Assembly: GCA_010084195.1 (NCBI GenBank)
Contig: RGPS01000043.1
Coordinates: 1 to 33,134 of the forward strand
DNA length: 33,134 bases
Source of the DNA: Terriglobia bacterium
GTDB lineage: Bacteria; Acidobacteriota; Terriglobia; Bryobacterales; Bryobacteraceae
Direction of reading: 5' to 3'
The translations under genes and the position numbers were made by a program. The notes below the pieces were generated by a model. It was not told where the DNA came from, made no database searches, and saw only the letters and a program-made list of their open reading frames with translations. This document shows, one piece after another, positions 7,761 to 16,757 of the stretch (positions are counted from its first letter, which is position 1; each line of letters begins with the position of its first letter).

Positions 7761-8971
7761 GACGCGTCCTGCGGATGTCGTATCTCGTGGCTGGCCTCGG
7801 AGGCATCGGTTTCTTTGGCATGTCGATGCTGCTCCTCGGCGTCTGGCCCGGTCGCACGCTGGAAGAACAAATCCGCCGAACCCAGCCTGCCTACCCTCTG
7901 CCGCCCACCGCGAGCGAACAACGGGGCCGCCGCATCTACAGCCGGGAAGGCTGCGCGTACTGCCACACCCAGCAAATCCGCTACGTCGGGAGCGACTTCA
8001 AACGCTTCGGAAAAGCCACCCTCGCCTGGGAGACTATCTTCGATTTCCCCCACCTCTGGGGTACCCGGCGCATCGGCCCCGACCTTTCCCGCGAAGCAGG
8101 CATCCGCTCCTCGGACTGGCAACTCTCCCACCTCTACGCTCCTCAGGCTCTGGTGGCCGACTCCGTAATGCCGGCGTTTCCATGGCTTTTCGACGGCGCT
8201 CCCAATCGGCCCCGGCAGGAAGCCCGTGACCTTCTGGATTATCTGGACACTCTGGGACGAAACCGCGCTCTGGCCGGACCCGAGGCTGATGTCCATGCCC
8301 GCGATGCCATGGATTGTTCCGCCGACGAACGACGCTACGCCTTCGGCAAGGGCGAACTCAATGCCAGCCCCGCCATGGCCCGCCGAAGCGGTGAATTCCC
8401 CCTCTTGCCCCGCGTCAAGACTCAGCCAGCCGGACAAGATGTGTACGCGCGTAACTGCGCCGGATGCCACGGTGCGCGTGGCGAAGGGAATGGCAAAGGT
8501 GCCGACGGCCTGAGCCCCAAACCCACCAATTTCACCGAGCAGGAGTATTCGCAGACCCGCCTCAGCCAGGCACTCTGGCATGGCGTGGCAGGCAGCGCCA
8601 TGCCTGCGTGGCGCGACGTCTCACGGCCCGATCTTGCCGCTGTCGCCCAGGTTGTTCGCAGCTTCTCAGCCACACAGGCCGAACCTCAAATCCCCCCCCC
8701 CGTCCTGGAACTCGGAGCCTCCGTGTACAAGGCCCGCTGCGCCCAATGCCACGGGGCCACTGGCGGCGGCGACGGCACCGCAGCCGGTCAGTTCCCCATC
8801 GCACCCACCAACTTCCGGACCCAACGCCCCAGCCTCGCTGCCAGCCTCCGCACCGTCCGGAACGGCATCGAAGGTTCCCCCATGGCCCCGTGGACCAACG
8901 AACTCCGGGAAGATGAGATCAACGCCGTCGCGTACTATGTACGAACTTTCTACACCGGAGATGTCCGGTGA
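7757..8971 (+). CDS. Fused CcoO-CcoP cytochrome c subunit, three hemes
   Basis: Membrane-anchored electron-entry subunit of the cbb3-type oxidase. One N-terminal membrane helix (residues about 8-30) is followed by a CcoO-like domain with heme site C66-H70 (GCAYCHTQQIRYVGSDFKRFG) and candidate axial M139 (SVMPAFPWLF). Two CcoP-like cytochrome c domains follow, with heme sites C234-H238 (NCAGCHGARGEG) and C328-H332 (RCAQCHGATGGG) and candidate axial Met at GSAMPAW and GSPMAPW. In classical cbb3 oxidases these are two separate proteins, CcoO (one heme) and CcoP (two hemes); here all 404 residues are one chain. The GTG start sits in a GTGA overlap with subunit I; the end does the same with the next gene. 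Confidence 0.85.
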   Translation: MRRVLRMSYLVAGLGGIGFFGMSMLLLGVWPGRTLEEQIRRTQPAYPLPPTASEQRGRRIYSREGCAYCHTQQIRYVGSDFKRFGKATLAWETIFDFPHLWGTRRIGPDLSREAGIRSSDWQLSHLYAPQALVADSVMPAFPWLFDGAPNRPRQEARDLLDYLDTLGRNRALAGPEADVHARDAMDCSADERRYAFGKGELNASPAMARRSGEFPLLPRVKTQPAGQDVYARNCAGCHGARGEGNGKGADGLSPKPTNFTEQEYSQTRLSQALWHGVAGSAMPAWRDVSRPDLAAVAQVVRSFSATQAEPQIPPPVLELGASVYKARCAQCHGATGGGDGTAAGQFPIAPTNFRTQRPSLAASLRTVRNGIEGSPMAPWTNELREDEINAVAYYVRTFYTGDVR

Positions 8972-9183
8972 ACGACACAATCACCGGTTACGACATGACG
9001 GCGATGAACATCATCGTCGCCTTCGTTGTGATCCTGTCTGTAGCCTTTCTTACGGCCTGGGCCAGCTCCCCGACGCTCCGGGCGTGGATTGAAAAACCCA
9101 ACCAGAAATTCCAAAACGAAGCTCACCGCTTCGACGAGGCATTGAAAGCATCTACCATGGCCAAAGGAAGGGATACCCTGTGA
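8968..9183 (+). CDS. Small one-span membrane protein, CcoQ-like position
   Basis: A 71-residue protein with one hydrophobic helix (residues about 13-32, NIIVAFVVILSVAFLTAWAS), then a charged cytoplasmic-looking tail. It starts with GTG inside a GTGA overlap with the CcoO-P fusion and ends in another GTGA overlap with the TsdA gene. Size, topology and place match CcoQ, the small stabilising subunit of cbb3 oxidases, but there is no diagnostic motif. An alternative start at the ATG for MTAMNI (codon 10) is possible. Confidence 0.7.
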   Translation: MNDTITGYDMTAMNIIVAFVVILSVAFLTAWASSPTLRAWIEKPNQKFQNEAHRFDEALKASTMAKGRDTL

Positions 9184-10157
9184 AACCAAATTCTATGCGT
9201 GGCCTGGGAACTGTACTGGCGCTATGTATCCTCGTTGGCATCAGCACTGTTGCCGGTACCATCGCTTTCGGTCGCGCGACCCTCCCCGGGCAACCGGCTG
9301 CAGCGCGAACAACACCAGGCAACCGCGATGCTACCGAAGACTACGGCAAGCGCCTCATCGCCCAGACCACGGAATACCTGGGCCCCGACGTTGCCGACCC
9401 CAAAATGCGATTCATGGATAGCCGCCTCGCCTGCGCGTCCTGCCACATCGGCGCGGGTCTGGAACCGGGTAGCCTCAGTCTCGCCACCGCCATCACCCGT
9501 TACCCTCGCATCTCGCCCCGCAGCGCGACCAATGAAACCATTCAGGACCGCATTAACGGCTGCATGATGCGCAGTATGAACGGTCGCGCCCTGGCAGAAA
9601 ACAGCCGGGAAATGGTCGCGATGGTCGCATACCTTCGCTTCCTCGCCAGTCAGGACGCCGAAACGGGGGCCTCACAGAAGAAAGTTCACGAGCCCGCCGC
9701 GTTCAAGACTCCGAATCGCGCTGCGGATCTGAAAAACGGCAGTCTGGTTTTCGAACAGCGCTGCGCCGCCTGCCATGGCCCGGACGGTGCCGGTCTTCCC
9801 GCCGCCCGCGAACTGGTCCAGGGCTTCGTCTTCCCCCCGCTCTGGGGCCCGAACAGCTTCAATGACGGAGCCGGCATGCACCGCGTCCTCACTGCGGCCA
9901 AATTCGTTAAAGCAAAGATGCCCCTCGGTAATGCCGACCTGACCGACGACCAGGCCTTTGACGTCTCCGCGTACCTCAATTCCAGGCCCCGCCCCCACAA
10001 AGAAGGTCTGGAGCAGGATTTCCCCGACCGGGCAAAAAAGCCGATCGACACCGGTTACGGCCCTTACGCGGACCCCTTCTCCGTTGAACAACATACTTTC
10101 GGCCCCTTCGCGCCCATCGAAGCCTTTTATAAGAACGCTAAGAAGCCCGCAAAATAG
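9180..10157 (+). CDS. tsdA: Thiosulfate dehydrogenase (TsdA-like diheme cytochrome c)
   Basis: Periplasmic diheme enzyme that couples two thiosulfate to tetrathionate (or the reverse) and passes electrons to a cytochrome acceptor. The 325-residue protein has an N-terminal hydrophobic segment (signal or anchor, residues 8-30). Heme 1 is C85-H89 (CASCHIG). C128 in RINGCMMRSMNG matches the conserved cysteine that ligates the active-site heme in TsdA enzymes. Heme 2 is C195-H199 (RCAACHGPDGAG) with candidate axial M247 in KAKMPLG. The PLWGPNSFNDGAGM segment is also typical. The GTG start is in a GTGA overlap. Placement directly after the oxidase subunits suggests that the oxidase takes its electrons. 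Confidence 0.85.
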   Translation: MKPNSMRGLGTVLALCILVGISTVAGTIAFGRATLPGQPAAARTTPGNRDATEDYGKRLIAQTTEYLGPDVADPKMRFMDSRLACASCHIGAGLEPGSLSLATAITRYPRISPRSATNETIQDRINGCMMRSMNGRALAENSREMVAMVAYLRFLASQDAETGASQKKVHEPAAFKTPNRAADLKNGSLVFEQRCAACHGPDGAGLPAARELVQGFVFPPLWGPNSFNDGAGMHRVLTAAKFVKAKMPLGNADLTDDQAFDVSAYLNSRPRPHKEGLEQDFPDRAKKPIDTGYGPYADPFSVEQHTFGPFAPIEAFYKNAKKPAK

Positions 10158-10182
10158 CCTAACCTTGAGGAAACTACCCGCC

Positions 10183-10809
10183 ATGAAATTCACCCTGTGC
10201 CTGCTGGCCGCGACCGCCCTTGCCTCAGCCGCCGTCCACCCCGAGATGCTGGTTTCCACCGAATGGCTGGCGCAACATGCCACCGATGCCAACGTCGTCA
10301 TCCTGCACGTAGCCGCCAACCGAACCATCTACGACAACGGCCATATTCCGGGTGCGCGTTTTCTCCCGCTCACGGAACTCGCCGTGACGGTGAACGGGGT
10401 CCACAACGAATTCCCGCCTGTCGCCGACCTGAAAAAGCTTCTCGAAGCCGCCGGAGTCTCTGACGCCTCCCGCGTCATTCTCTACTCCGACGCCGCCGTG
10501 TTGCCCGCCACCCGCACTTACTTTACGCTCGACTATCTTGGCCACGCAGAGAAGACCTCGCTGCTCGATGGCGGTCTCGAAAAGTGGCGCAGTGAAGGCC
10601 GCAGCCTGAGCAAAGAGAGCCCTGCCCCCGGCCCCTCCGGAGTCTTTACCCCGCGCCTCAGGCCGGAGGTACTTGCCCCGCTGGAAACCGTAAAGCAGCT
10701 CTCAGCAAAACCTGCCTCCGCCGCGATGTGCGCATGTACGATGGGTCGCTTTCCGAGTGGAACGCCCGTGGCGGACAAACCGAAAAGTAAAGCGAGCCCA
10801 CCTATATGA
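10183..10809 (+). pseudogene. Rhodanese (thiosulfate sulfurtransferase), out-of-frame internal deletion
   Basis: Exported two-domain rhodanese whose second domain is gutted. It has a signal peptide (MKFTLCLLAATALASAAVHPE). The N-terminal, normally non-catalytic, domain is intact to about residue 160 (DNGHIPGARFLPL, TRTYFTLDYLGH, LLDGGLEKWRSEGR). The linker runs to about 10720, after which the frame yields unrelated residues ending at TGA 10807-10809. In the next frame the true family ending appears from 10725: DVRMYDGSLSEWNARGGQTE, K, then TAA at 10788-10790. About 90-100 codons, including the catalytic cysteine loop of the second domain, are therefore missing and the frame is shifted. A GAGGA at 10167-10171 serves as ribosome binding site. 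Either a real decay event or an assembly collapse. Confidence 0.8.
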
Positions 10810-11507
10810 GCACCCAGCCCACACCGCAGCGCCGTTCCTTCTTCCGCAGCCTGAATAGCCGCCTCGCCGGACTCACGGCCGTCGCCCTCGGCACCGCAGC
10901 CGCCACGCAGGCAAAAAAAACGAAGCCAGCTCCACCATGGGAACCCGCCCGTCATGAAAAAGATGACTGGCTGGAAAAACCGCAGGCCAAACACCGCCTT
11001 GTTTTCGATACCACCAGCGGGAAGGGCTTCGGAGAAGGCCTCGCGTTTGCCGGCAACTACATCCGGGTGAACGGTGTCGATTATGGCCTGCAGGACAGTG
11101 ATTTATCCGTCCTCATCGTCGCCCGGCACCACGCCACGGCATTCGCTTACAACGACGCCATGTGGGCCAAATACGGCGAGCCGCTCGCCGCCCAGGCCGT
11201 CTTTGAGGACCCCAAAACCAAACAGGCGCCGGTGCTCAACGTCTACAATGCCACAGGTTATGGCGGCCTCCTGCCGAGCCGTGGCAGCACCATCGATTCA
11301 GTCACCAAACGAGGCCTTCAGTTCGCGGTATGCGCCACTGCCACCCGCGCCTTTGCCGGAGCCATCGCGAGGAAGGTCGGCGGCAACGCGGACACCATCA
11401 ATAGCGAGTTGATCGCCAATCTCGTCACCAATGCCCGCATGGTGCCGGCCGGCATCGTCGCGGTCAGCCGGGCCCAGGAACGCAGCTACACCGTCGTAAC
11501 CGCCTGA
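10806..11507 (+). CDS. Tat-exported DsrE/DsrF-like sulfur-relay protein
   Basis: A 233-residue protein beginning with a twin-arginine signal (QRRSFFRSLNSRLAGLTAVALG), so it is predicted to be exported folded. The mature part resembles DsrE/DsrF-like proteins: an alpha/beta fold with ARHHATAFAYNDAMW, then LQFAVCATATRAFAG holding the single cysteine of the segment, and the ending VPAGIVAVSRAQERSYT that is typical of this group. Related cytoplasmic proteins relay persulfide sulfur; the role of exported versions is unsettled. The ATG overlaps the stop of the shifted rhodanese frame (ATGA). Position among TsdA and rhodanese supports a sulfur role. Confidence 0.75.
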   Translation: MSTQPTPQRRSFFRSLNSRLAGLTAVALGTAAATQAKKTKPAPPWEPARHEKDDWLEKPQAKHRLVFDTTSGKGFGEGLAFAGNYIRVNGVDYGLQDSDLSVLIVARHHATAFAYNDAMWAKYGEPLAAQAVFEDPKTKQAPVLNVYNATGYGGLLPSRGSTIDSVTKRGLQFAVCATATRAFAGAIARKVGGNADTINSELIANLVTNARMVPAGIVAVSRAQERSYTVVTA

Positions 11508-11529
11508 CATCAAAACAGAGGGAATAAAA

Positions 11530-12081
11530 ATGAAAACAACACTGCTCAGCATTGCCCTGGGACTTTTGGCTTCTATGGCCCAGGCGCAGGTCACCAAATC
11601 CACCGTCGAAGGTATCGGCAGCTTCGCCCAGGTAGAAACCACAGTCGCCTGCAGTGGAGCCATCAAGCCCACCTCCGTGGCCGGAATCAAGAAAATGGGC
11701 TTCGCGTCCATCATCAATCTCCGTGTAGCCAGCGAAGCCGGTTCCGACATGGAAGCGGAAGCGGCCGCCGCCAAAGACGCCGGCATCCACTATTTCCACC
11801 TCCCCTTCGCCGGCGGCGCCCCCGACCCGGCAGTAGCCGACCGTTTCCTCGAAACCATTCAGACGGCAGGCAATCAGCCCGCTTTCATTCACTGCGCGAG
11901 CGGTAACCGCGCCGCCGCCATGTGGCTCATCAAGAGAGTTCTCATCGATAAGTGGGAACTCGACAAGGCTACAGAAGAAGCGGCACAGCTGGGCCTCACC
12001 AGCGCCCCGCTAAAGAAATTCGCACTGGACTTCGTCGAAGCCCACAAACCAACAGTGTGGATATCGTCCGGGCTTTCGTAA
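11530..12081 (+). CDS. Exported DUF442/BLH-type phosphatase-like protein, 3' end replaced
   Basis: A 183-residue protein with a signal peptide (MKTTLLSIALGLLASMAQAQ) and a dual-specificity-phosphatase-like fold of the beta-lactamase-hydrolase-like (TIGR01244/DUF442) type. The signature loop is HCASGNRAAAMWLIKR (Cys and Arg of HCx5R). This domain is often linked to persulfide dioxygenases and sulfide metabolism, which fits the block. The ribosome binding site is AGAGGGA before ATG 11530. The natural domain ends at about FALDFVEAHK (12048); the last ten codons are read from the antisense of the neighbouring cupin gene, so only the stop codon and perhaps a few residues were lost at the junction. 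Confidence 0.75.
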   Translation: MKTTLLSIALGLLASMAQAQVTKSTVEGIGSFAQVETTVACSGAIKPTSVAGIKKMGFASIINLRVASEAGSDMEAEAAAAKDAGIHYFHLPFAGGAPDPAVADRFLETIQTAGNQPAFIHCASGNRAAAMWLIKRVLIDKWELDKATEEAAQLGLTSAPLKKFALDFVEAHKPTVWISSGLS

Positions 12082-12389
12082 AAGGTCTGCCCTGCAGGGA
12101 GGGTCACTTCCTTGCCACCCTTTACCTGCATAACGATACTGCCTGCCAGAACGTAGACAAACGTCGAAGCTTGGTGAAAATGTGGAGGCGATGAGGCACC
12201 AGGCGCGAACTCAATGGTAAGCATCATGCCCTCTCTGCCCGGGATACCTGGCAAGTCCTTGGTGAGGAGCGGTGCCGCCTTAGCGGGCGGTGCCGCAGGA
12301 GCCTGTAGTAACGACGCAAACAGCACAAGAGAAATTATCTGAAGATTGTAGCTCAGAAGATGATCACCGGACTGCGAAAGCGCCGCCAC
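11889..12389 (-). CDS. Exported cupin-domain protein, 3' truncated by junction
   Basis: Single-domain cupin with an apparent signal segment (LVLFASLLQAPAAPPAKA). Cupin motif 1 is present (PPHFHQASTFVYVLAGSIV) and motif 2 follows (LPAGQTFYESPDDIHTV). Related proteins then continue with a short strand and stop; here recognisable sequence ends at about 12051 and the last 54 codons are simply the antisense of the phosphatase-like gene. The GTG start at 12389 is the furthest good one but no clear ribosome binding site is seen. The protein may still fold, because both metal-binding motifs survive. Substrate unknown. Confidence 0.65.
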   Translation of the reverse strand: MAALSQSGDHLLSYNLQIISLVLFASLLQAPAAPPAKAAPLLTKDLPGIPGREGMMLTIEFAPGASSPPHFHQASTFVYVLAGSIVMQVKGGKEVTLPAGQTFYESPDDIHTVGLWASTKSSANFFSGALVRPSCAASSVALSSSHLSMRTLLMSHMAAARLPLAQ

Positions 12390-12610
12390 CCGATGATCCG
12401 GGCACGGCAGGAAGACTATCCTTGGTTCGCGCGCGCCCTGAAACCGCGCCAGCCTCTGGAGTGCGGGCTGGAGGCTGCGGTCGCGGGATAACGGCAGCAG
12501 GTCGGTGTGGCTGGAAACCAGCAGCGGTTCAGGTGCTGGCCACGAGGAGGGCCGCTCCGGGGCGCGTGTTGCTGTAGGATGTCATCAGATCGTCCAACTG
12601 GAGCAATCGC
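12390..12610. other. Intergenic region, nothing recognised
   Basis: About 220 bases between the divergent cupin and the frameshifted exported-protein gene. No gene, hairpin with T-tract or repeat was recognised. It should hold promoters for both directions, but no convincing -35/-10 pair can be named. Confidence 0.4.
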
Positions 12611-13317
12611 ATGAATGTCCGCCGCCTCGTGCCGTCCGTGAACCGCCTCCTCCTTCCTATGCCTTCCGTCATGTTGGCTTCCCTCCTGTTGGCGACCGGC
12701 CTGCAGCAACCGGTTCACGCGGCAGATACAGACCTCGCAAAGTTCAGGCGCATCGAACCGCAGTACATCGCAGCGCTGGGCGACCCCGGGGCCACTTCCG
12801 GCACCGGCGCGCAGGCATGGGGCCTATGGAGCCAGGACCCGGGTCCGCGCGGTTGCAAGCTGGACCGCTACCCGGAATTGAAGGCGTCCGGCGTGGCACC
12901 GTCACGGTGGAAATTCGACGATAAGGACTGGTGGCGCTCCGGTTGACTCACAGAGCGGAACACGGCCTGATCATGGAGAAGCCGACCTTTCCGCTGCCCG
13001 CCGGCAAATACCTCGTCACCGGCGACCGCGAGGTGACAAGCGTGCTGACAGTTCATCCCCCGGACAAGTCAGGCAAAGACAAGGCCGGCAATCAGTGGTG
13101 GGAACTCGCCGACGGCGCGACCCTCTACGATGTGACCCATCTCGGATGCCGTTCCGCGCGCTACACCCCGGCGGCAATCAACAACCCGTGCACACCCTCG
13201 AACGTTCGGACCACTGGTTTTCCGGTGTATCCAGGCGCGGACATGCCCATCGTGAACGGCTGCCGCAAGCAGGACTACACAGTTCTCATCGCCGTTGGCC
13301 TGCCCGCCAAGCAGTGA
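12611..13317 (+). pseudogene. Conserved exported protein interrupted by a frameshift
   Basis: One gene split into two frames. The first part starts at ATG 12611 with a signal peptide (ending near QQPVHAAD), reads YIAALGDPGATSGTGAQAWG and KFDDKDWW, then hits TGA at 12944-12946. The second part, in another frame, continues as AEHGLIMEKPTFPLPAGKYL, GDREVTSVLTVHPPD, WELADGATLYDVTHLGCRSA and ends at 13317. The break lies between about 12930 and 12955. The two parts fit as one domain of about 230 residues of unknown function (a conserved exported protein; GATLYDVTHLxCRSARYTPA is its best conserved part). A one-base insertion or two-base loss explains it; a sequencing error cannot be excluded. Confidence 0.7.
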
Positions 13318-13366
13318 GTGGCGCGGAGACCGGCTCTGCGGACGGCCATGTCACGCCTGAGGTTTG

Positions 13367-14761
13367 TCAGGCCTGAGCCTTGAGTTCCTCGATCTGCTTC
13401 GTCGCGATCCCAACGGGCCGGTCGTTCGGAACGCCGGCGCAGGCGAGCAGCGTGGTGAGCAAATCGCCTTGATTTCCCTTCGTATCTGCGAAGTATCGTC
13501 CCGTCCGGATCGAACCGCCGCCCTTTCCCGCGATCACAAAGGGGAGGTTTTCACGAGCGTGAATGTTCCCATCCTCGAGCCCCGAGCCCCACATCATGAT
13601 GCAGTTGTCGAGCAACGTGCCGTCGCCCTCCCGCAGGCTCGCCATCTTCGTCACCATGTAGGCAAATTGCCGGATATTGAATTCGGTGATCATGGCGATC
13701 TTGCGAACCTTCACGGCATCGTTGTTGTGGTGGGTGTTGGAGTGGTGCTGGTCGTTGAAACCCAGTTCCGGATATGACGCCCCGTTGGGCGTGGACCCAA
13801 TGTAGGTGCTGACCCGCGTCATATCGGTCTGAAACGCGAGGATGTTCAGGTCGCACATCACCTGCATGTACTCGCTCCGCTTTTCGCCCTCCGGAATCCG
13901 GATCTCGATCGGTGGCGAATCGGAGGCGTGACGCTTGCTCGCCCGGACGCCGGCCTTCTCCAGAGCGGCCTCCTTCTGCCGGACCTCGATGGCGGCGATG
14001 CGCCGCTCCACGGAGCGCACGCTGTCAAGGTATTCATCCAGCTTGCGCTGGTCCGAGACGGGCAGGGTCCTCCGCAGGTCGCGGGCGCCGCCAAGCACGA
14101 TGTCCAGAAGGCTGCGATCCAGTTCGCTCAGGGGCGCGGACCCCGGGGCCTTCGTCGGCTCCTGTTTATTGACGAGGCGATTGAGCACGTTGCGCGGATT
14201 GACCTCCGCAGGCACCGCCTGCGTGGGGGAACTGAAGCTGCAATGCGAGTAATAGCCCTCGTTCAGGCCTTCCTGGTTCTCTTTCCAGGTCTGCGGCATG
14301 GTGGCCAGTTCCAGCGAGGGCAGCGCGGTGAACGCACCCAGGTGATTGGCGGCGATCTGATCCGCGGAAATCGCGATATTGATCTCATTCCGCTTCTCAG
14401 GAGCGGGCAAGGTCGCCGTCAGCCAGGTAGAAAGCTCCAGGGCGTGCGGCGCGCCATTGAACGGGTCGATCGGTACGCCCGAAATCCCCTTCATCACGAC
14501 GCACTGGTCCAGTACCGCGCGCAACGATTCCAGTGCCCGCGGCGGCGACGAAAGGAAGCTCTCTGGACTGGTCGGCCAGAACTCATTCATGATCACGCCG
14601 TGTGGCATGTACATGAAGCCCAGACGCACCGGCGGCTTGTCCGCCTTGCCCGTCGGGACGCCGGCCCAACCCAGGGATTCCATCCATGGCAGGGCGAAGG
14701 TAACCCCCAACGCGTTGAGACCAACCCCCTTCAAACAAGCCCGCCGGTTAATTCTGCGCAT
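13367..14761 (-). CDS. DUF1552 family protein
   Basis: A 464-residue exported protein starting at ATG 14761 with a twin-arginine-like signal ([19 protein letters not shown]). Typical DUF1552 landmarks are [27 protein letters not shown], the helical [22 protein letters not shown] segment, [11 protein letters not shown] and [22 protein letters not shown]. The HHSxxHHN part and the overall design recall alkaline-phosphatase-like (DUF1501) sulfatase relatives. The function is not known. The start overlaps the end of the DUF1592 gene by 14 bases, so the two are co-translated; this pair is common in Planctomycetota, Verrucomicrobiota and Acidobacteriota. An upstream start at 14857 would add 32 non-signal residues and is rejected. 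Confidence 0.85.
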   Translation of the reverse strand: MRRINRRACLKGVGLNALGVTFALPWMESLGWAGVPTGKADKPPVRLGFMYMPHGVIMNEFWPTSPESFLSSPPRALESLRAVLDQCVVMKGISGVPIDPFNGAPHALELSTWLTATLPAPEKRNEINIAISADQIAANHLGAFTALPSLELATMPQTWKENQEGLNEGYYSHCSFSSPTQAVPAEVNPRNVLNRLVNKQEPTKAPGSAPLSELDRSLLDIVLGGARDLRRTLPVSDQRKLDEYLDSVRSVERRIAAIEVRQKEAALEKAGVRASKRHASDSPPIEIRIPEGEKRSEYMQVMCDLNILAFQTDMTRVSTYIGSTPNGASYPELGFNDQHHSNTHHNNDAVKVRKIAMITEFNIRQFAYMVTKMASLREGDGTLLDNCIMMWGSGLEDGNIHARENLPFVIAGKGGGSIRTGRYFADTKGNQGDLLTTLLACAGVPNDRPVGIATKQIEELKAQA

Positions 14762-16757
14762 TGCGCCTCCTGGGCGCTTCGATGCGCCGATACTTAAAAG
14801 GATAACTGGAAACAACGCCGGTGATAATGGCCCGCATACGATAGCCATCGCCCGCAAGGTCGCTCATCAGGTCGTCGACCACAATTTCGTCGTAGCCGTC
14901 GAGTTTACGGCCCAAAGCGTAGGCCAGCATCTTTTCCACCAGATTGCGGGCCACGTCGCGGTTGCGTTCGGCAATGATGGCTTTCAGCTCCGCCGGGCCC
15001 GAAAAGCGCTTAGCTTTTAACCCTTCACTGCCGGACCCTTCACCGCCGGGCAGTTCGCCGGAGGAATCGATGGCCTCGCCGTTGGTATCCCGGTCCCGCC
15101 ATCGTCCGATGGCATCGAACTTCTCCAGCCCGAACCCGATGGGATCGAGGATCTTATGGCAATTGGCGCAGACGGGATTGGTGCGATGGAGTTCGGTCCG
15201 CTGCCGCAGCGTGAGCCGGGCGACCGCCGCAGGATCCTGCTTGTCCAGCGCCGGGACGTCCGGCGGGGGCGCGGGCACCTGTTCGCCGAGAACCTGTTCC
15301 AGTACCCATACGCCGCGCTTCACCGGGCTGGTGCGATTGGGCAAAGAGGAGGCCGCCAGAATGCCCGGCATGCTCAGCACGCCTCCGCGATGGCTGTTGC
15401 TCAGCCGGACCTTGCGCATCGCGGGTCCCCGCACTGTGTTTTCCAGACCGTAAATCGCCGCCACCGCGCCATTAAGATACGTGTAATCGCTGTTCACAAA
15501 ACGAATTGCGGGTTCGTTGTCCCGCACGATGCTCTGGAAGAACAGCCGGACTTCGTCATACATCCCCAGGCGCAGGGCGGGGGTCATCTGCGGAAACAGA
15601 GCCGGGTCGAAAACCTGGCGCTGCAGGCCGCCGACGTTCAGCCACTGCGCGCCGAAGCCATCGAACAGAGCCCGCGAACGGGGATCGTCGAGCAGGCGTT
15701 TCGTCTGGGCCTGGAGAACCGCAGGCTCGTGCAGTTTGCCGCGACCGGCCAGCGTCATCAGTTCTTCGTCCGGCATGGTTGCCCATAAAAAATAGGACAG
15801 ACGCGAGGCGAGTTGGTAGTCGTCAAGCTGGACAATCCCTGCATTCGATTCTGCTTCTGCCGCAGGCGTGATGAACAGGAACTGAGGCGAGACCAGGATG
15901 CCTTTCAGCATCAGGCCAAGCGCCTGCGGGTATGCGAGTTTATTGCGAGTGCCCAGGTCGAAGGTGGCGACCAGAGTATCCAGTTCTGCTTCCGTCGGTG
16001 GCCGGCGGTAGGCTTTGCGGGCCAGAGACCGGGCGACTTCCCTCGCTGCTTTCCTGGGCTCGCCCCCCGGTTGGGTGCCTGCCCGGGCCGACTGGCCAAA
16101 CAGTCGCTTCTCGGTCGCCGTGCGCCGACGGCCGGGCGGTGCCACAATCTGGCGCAGGACATTGTCCGCAACAGCGAGATACTGTTCCAGTTGAAGCGGC
16201 GAGAGCGAATTCAGGTACCCCTGGCCCGCGACTTCATCGGGCAGTCCGTCGGCGATGGACGTGGGCACGCCGAAGAGATCATGCAGAGTATTGGCGTACT
16301 CGGGTTTGGTCAGGCGCCGGATGACGAACGGTCCCGGATCCTTGTCGCTGAGGTACTTCAGCCTGGGCAACCACTCTGCAAACATCCGGCGATCGTCGTC
16401 GGACGGCTGCTTCGCCTCTTTAGGAGGCATGTCATGCGCCCGGACCCGGGCATCGGCCTTCTTCCAGTTTTCTGTGAAAGCGGCGTGTTCGGGAGTCTTG
16501 AGGGCTGGCGTGAAATTCACTCCGGCCCTTGTAGGGCGCTCACTGCGGTGGCAGGGAAGGCAATAGGTTTTGACGAAGGGCGTGACGCGGTCACGAAAGT
16601 ATTGACTGGCGTCGGCTTTGAGAGCGTCGTGGTTTTCAGCACGCAAGCCGCACGGGCAGGTCAGGGCCAGAACCAGGGACACGATCAGCCAGAGGCTCGC
16701 CGCAGACGTCTGCAGGAGACGACGGAGCGCGGCGGCAACGGGCACCAGTGAGGACAT
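14748..16757 (-). CDS. DUF1592 family cytochrome c-like protein (planctomycete-type)
   Basis: Large exported multi-domain protein of about 669 residues. It has a signal peptide ([19 protein letters not shown]), a planctomycete-cytochrome heme site ([12 protein letters not shown]), then in order the DUF1587, DUF1595, DUF1592, DUF1588 and DUF1585 segments: [72 protein letters not shown], and [20 protein letters not shown], which contains a second CXXCH. The biological role is unknown; a redox partner of the overlapping DUF1552 protein is likely. I use the ATG at 16757, with AAGGA just ahead; a GTG at 16844 would put 29 charged residues before the signal peptide. Confidence 0.85.
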   Translation of the reverse strand: MSSLVPVAAALRRLLQTSAASLWLIVSLVLALTCPCGLRAENHDALKADASQYFRDRVTPFVKTYCLPCHRSERPTRAGVNFTPALKTPEHAAFTENWKKADARVRAHDMPPKEAKQPSDDDRRMFAEWLPRLKYLSDKDPGPFVIRRLTKPEYANTLHDLFGVPTSIADGLPDEVAGQGYLNSLSPLQLEQYLAVADNVLRQIVAPPGRRRTATEKRLFGQSARAGTQPGGEPRKAAREVARSLARKAYRRPPTEAELDTLVATFDLGTRNKLAYPQALGLMLKGILVSPQFLFITPAAEAESNAGIVQLDDYQLASRLSYFLWATMPDEELMTLAGRGKLHEPAVLQAQTKRLLDDPRSRALFDGFGAQWLNVGGLQRQVFDPALFPQMTPALRLGMYDEVRLFFQSIVRDNEPAIRFVNSDYTYLNGAVAAIYGLENTVRGPAMRKVRLSNSHRGGVLSMPGILAASSLPNRTSPVKRGVWVLEQVLGEQVPAPPPDVPALDKQDPAAVARLTLRQRTELHRTNPVCANCHKILDPIGFGLEKFDAIGRWRDRDTNGEAIDSSGELPGGEGSGSEGLKAKRFSGPAELKAIIAERNRDVARNLVEKMLAYALGRKLDGYDEIVVDDLMSDLAGDGYRMRAIITGVVSSYPFKYRRIEAPRRRNAQN

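Noticed and set aside
13355-13372. GCCTGA/TCAGGC inverted repeat as bidirectional terminator between convergent genes
   Set aside because: Only 6 bp with no T-tract, and it overlaps the DUF1552 stop codon.
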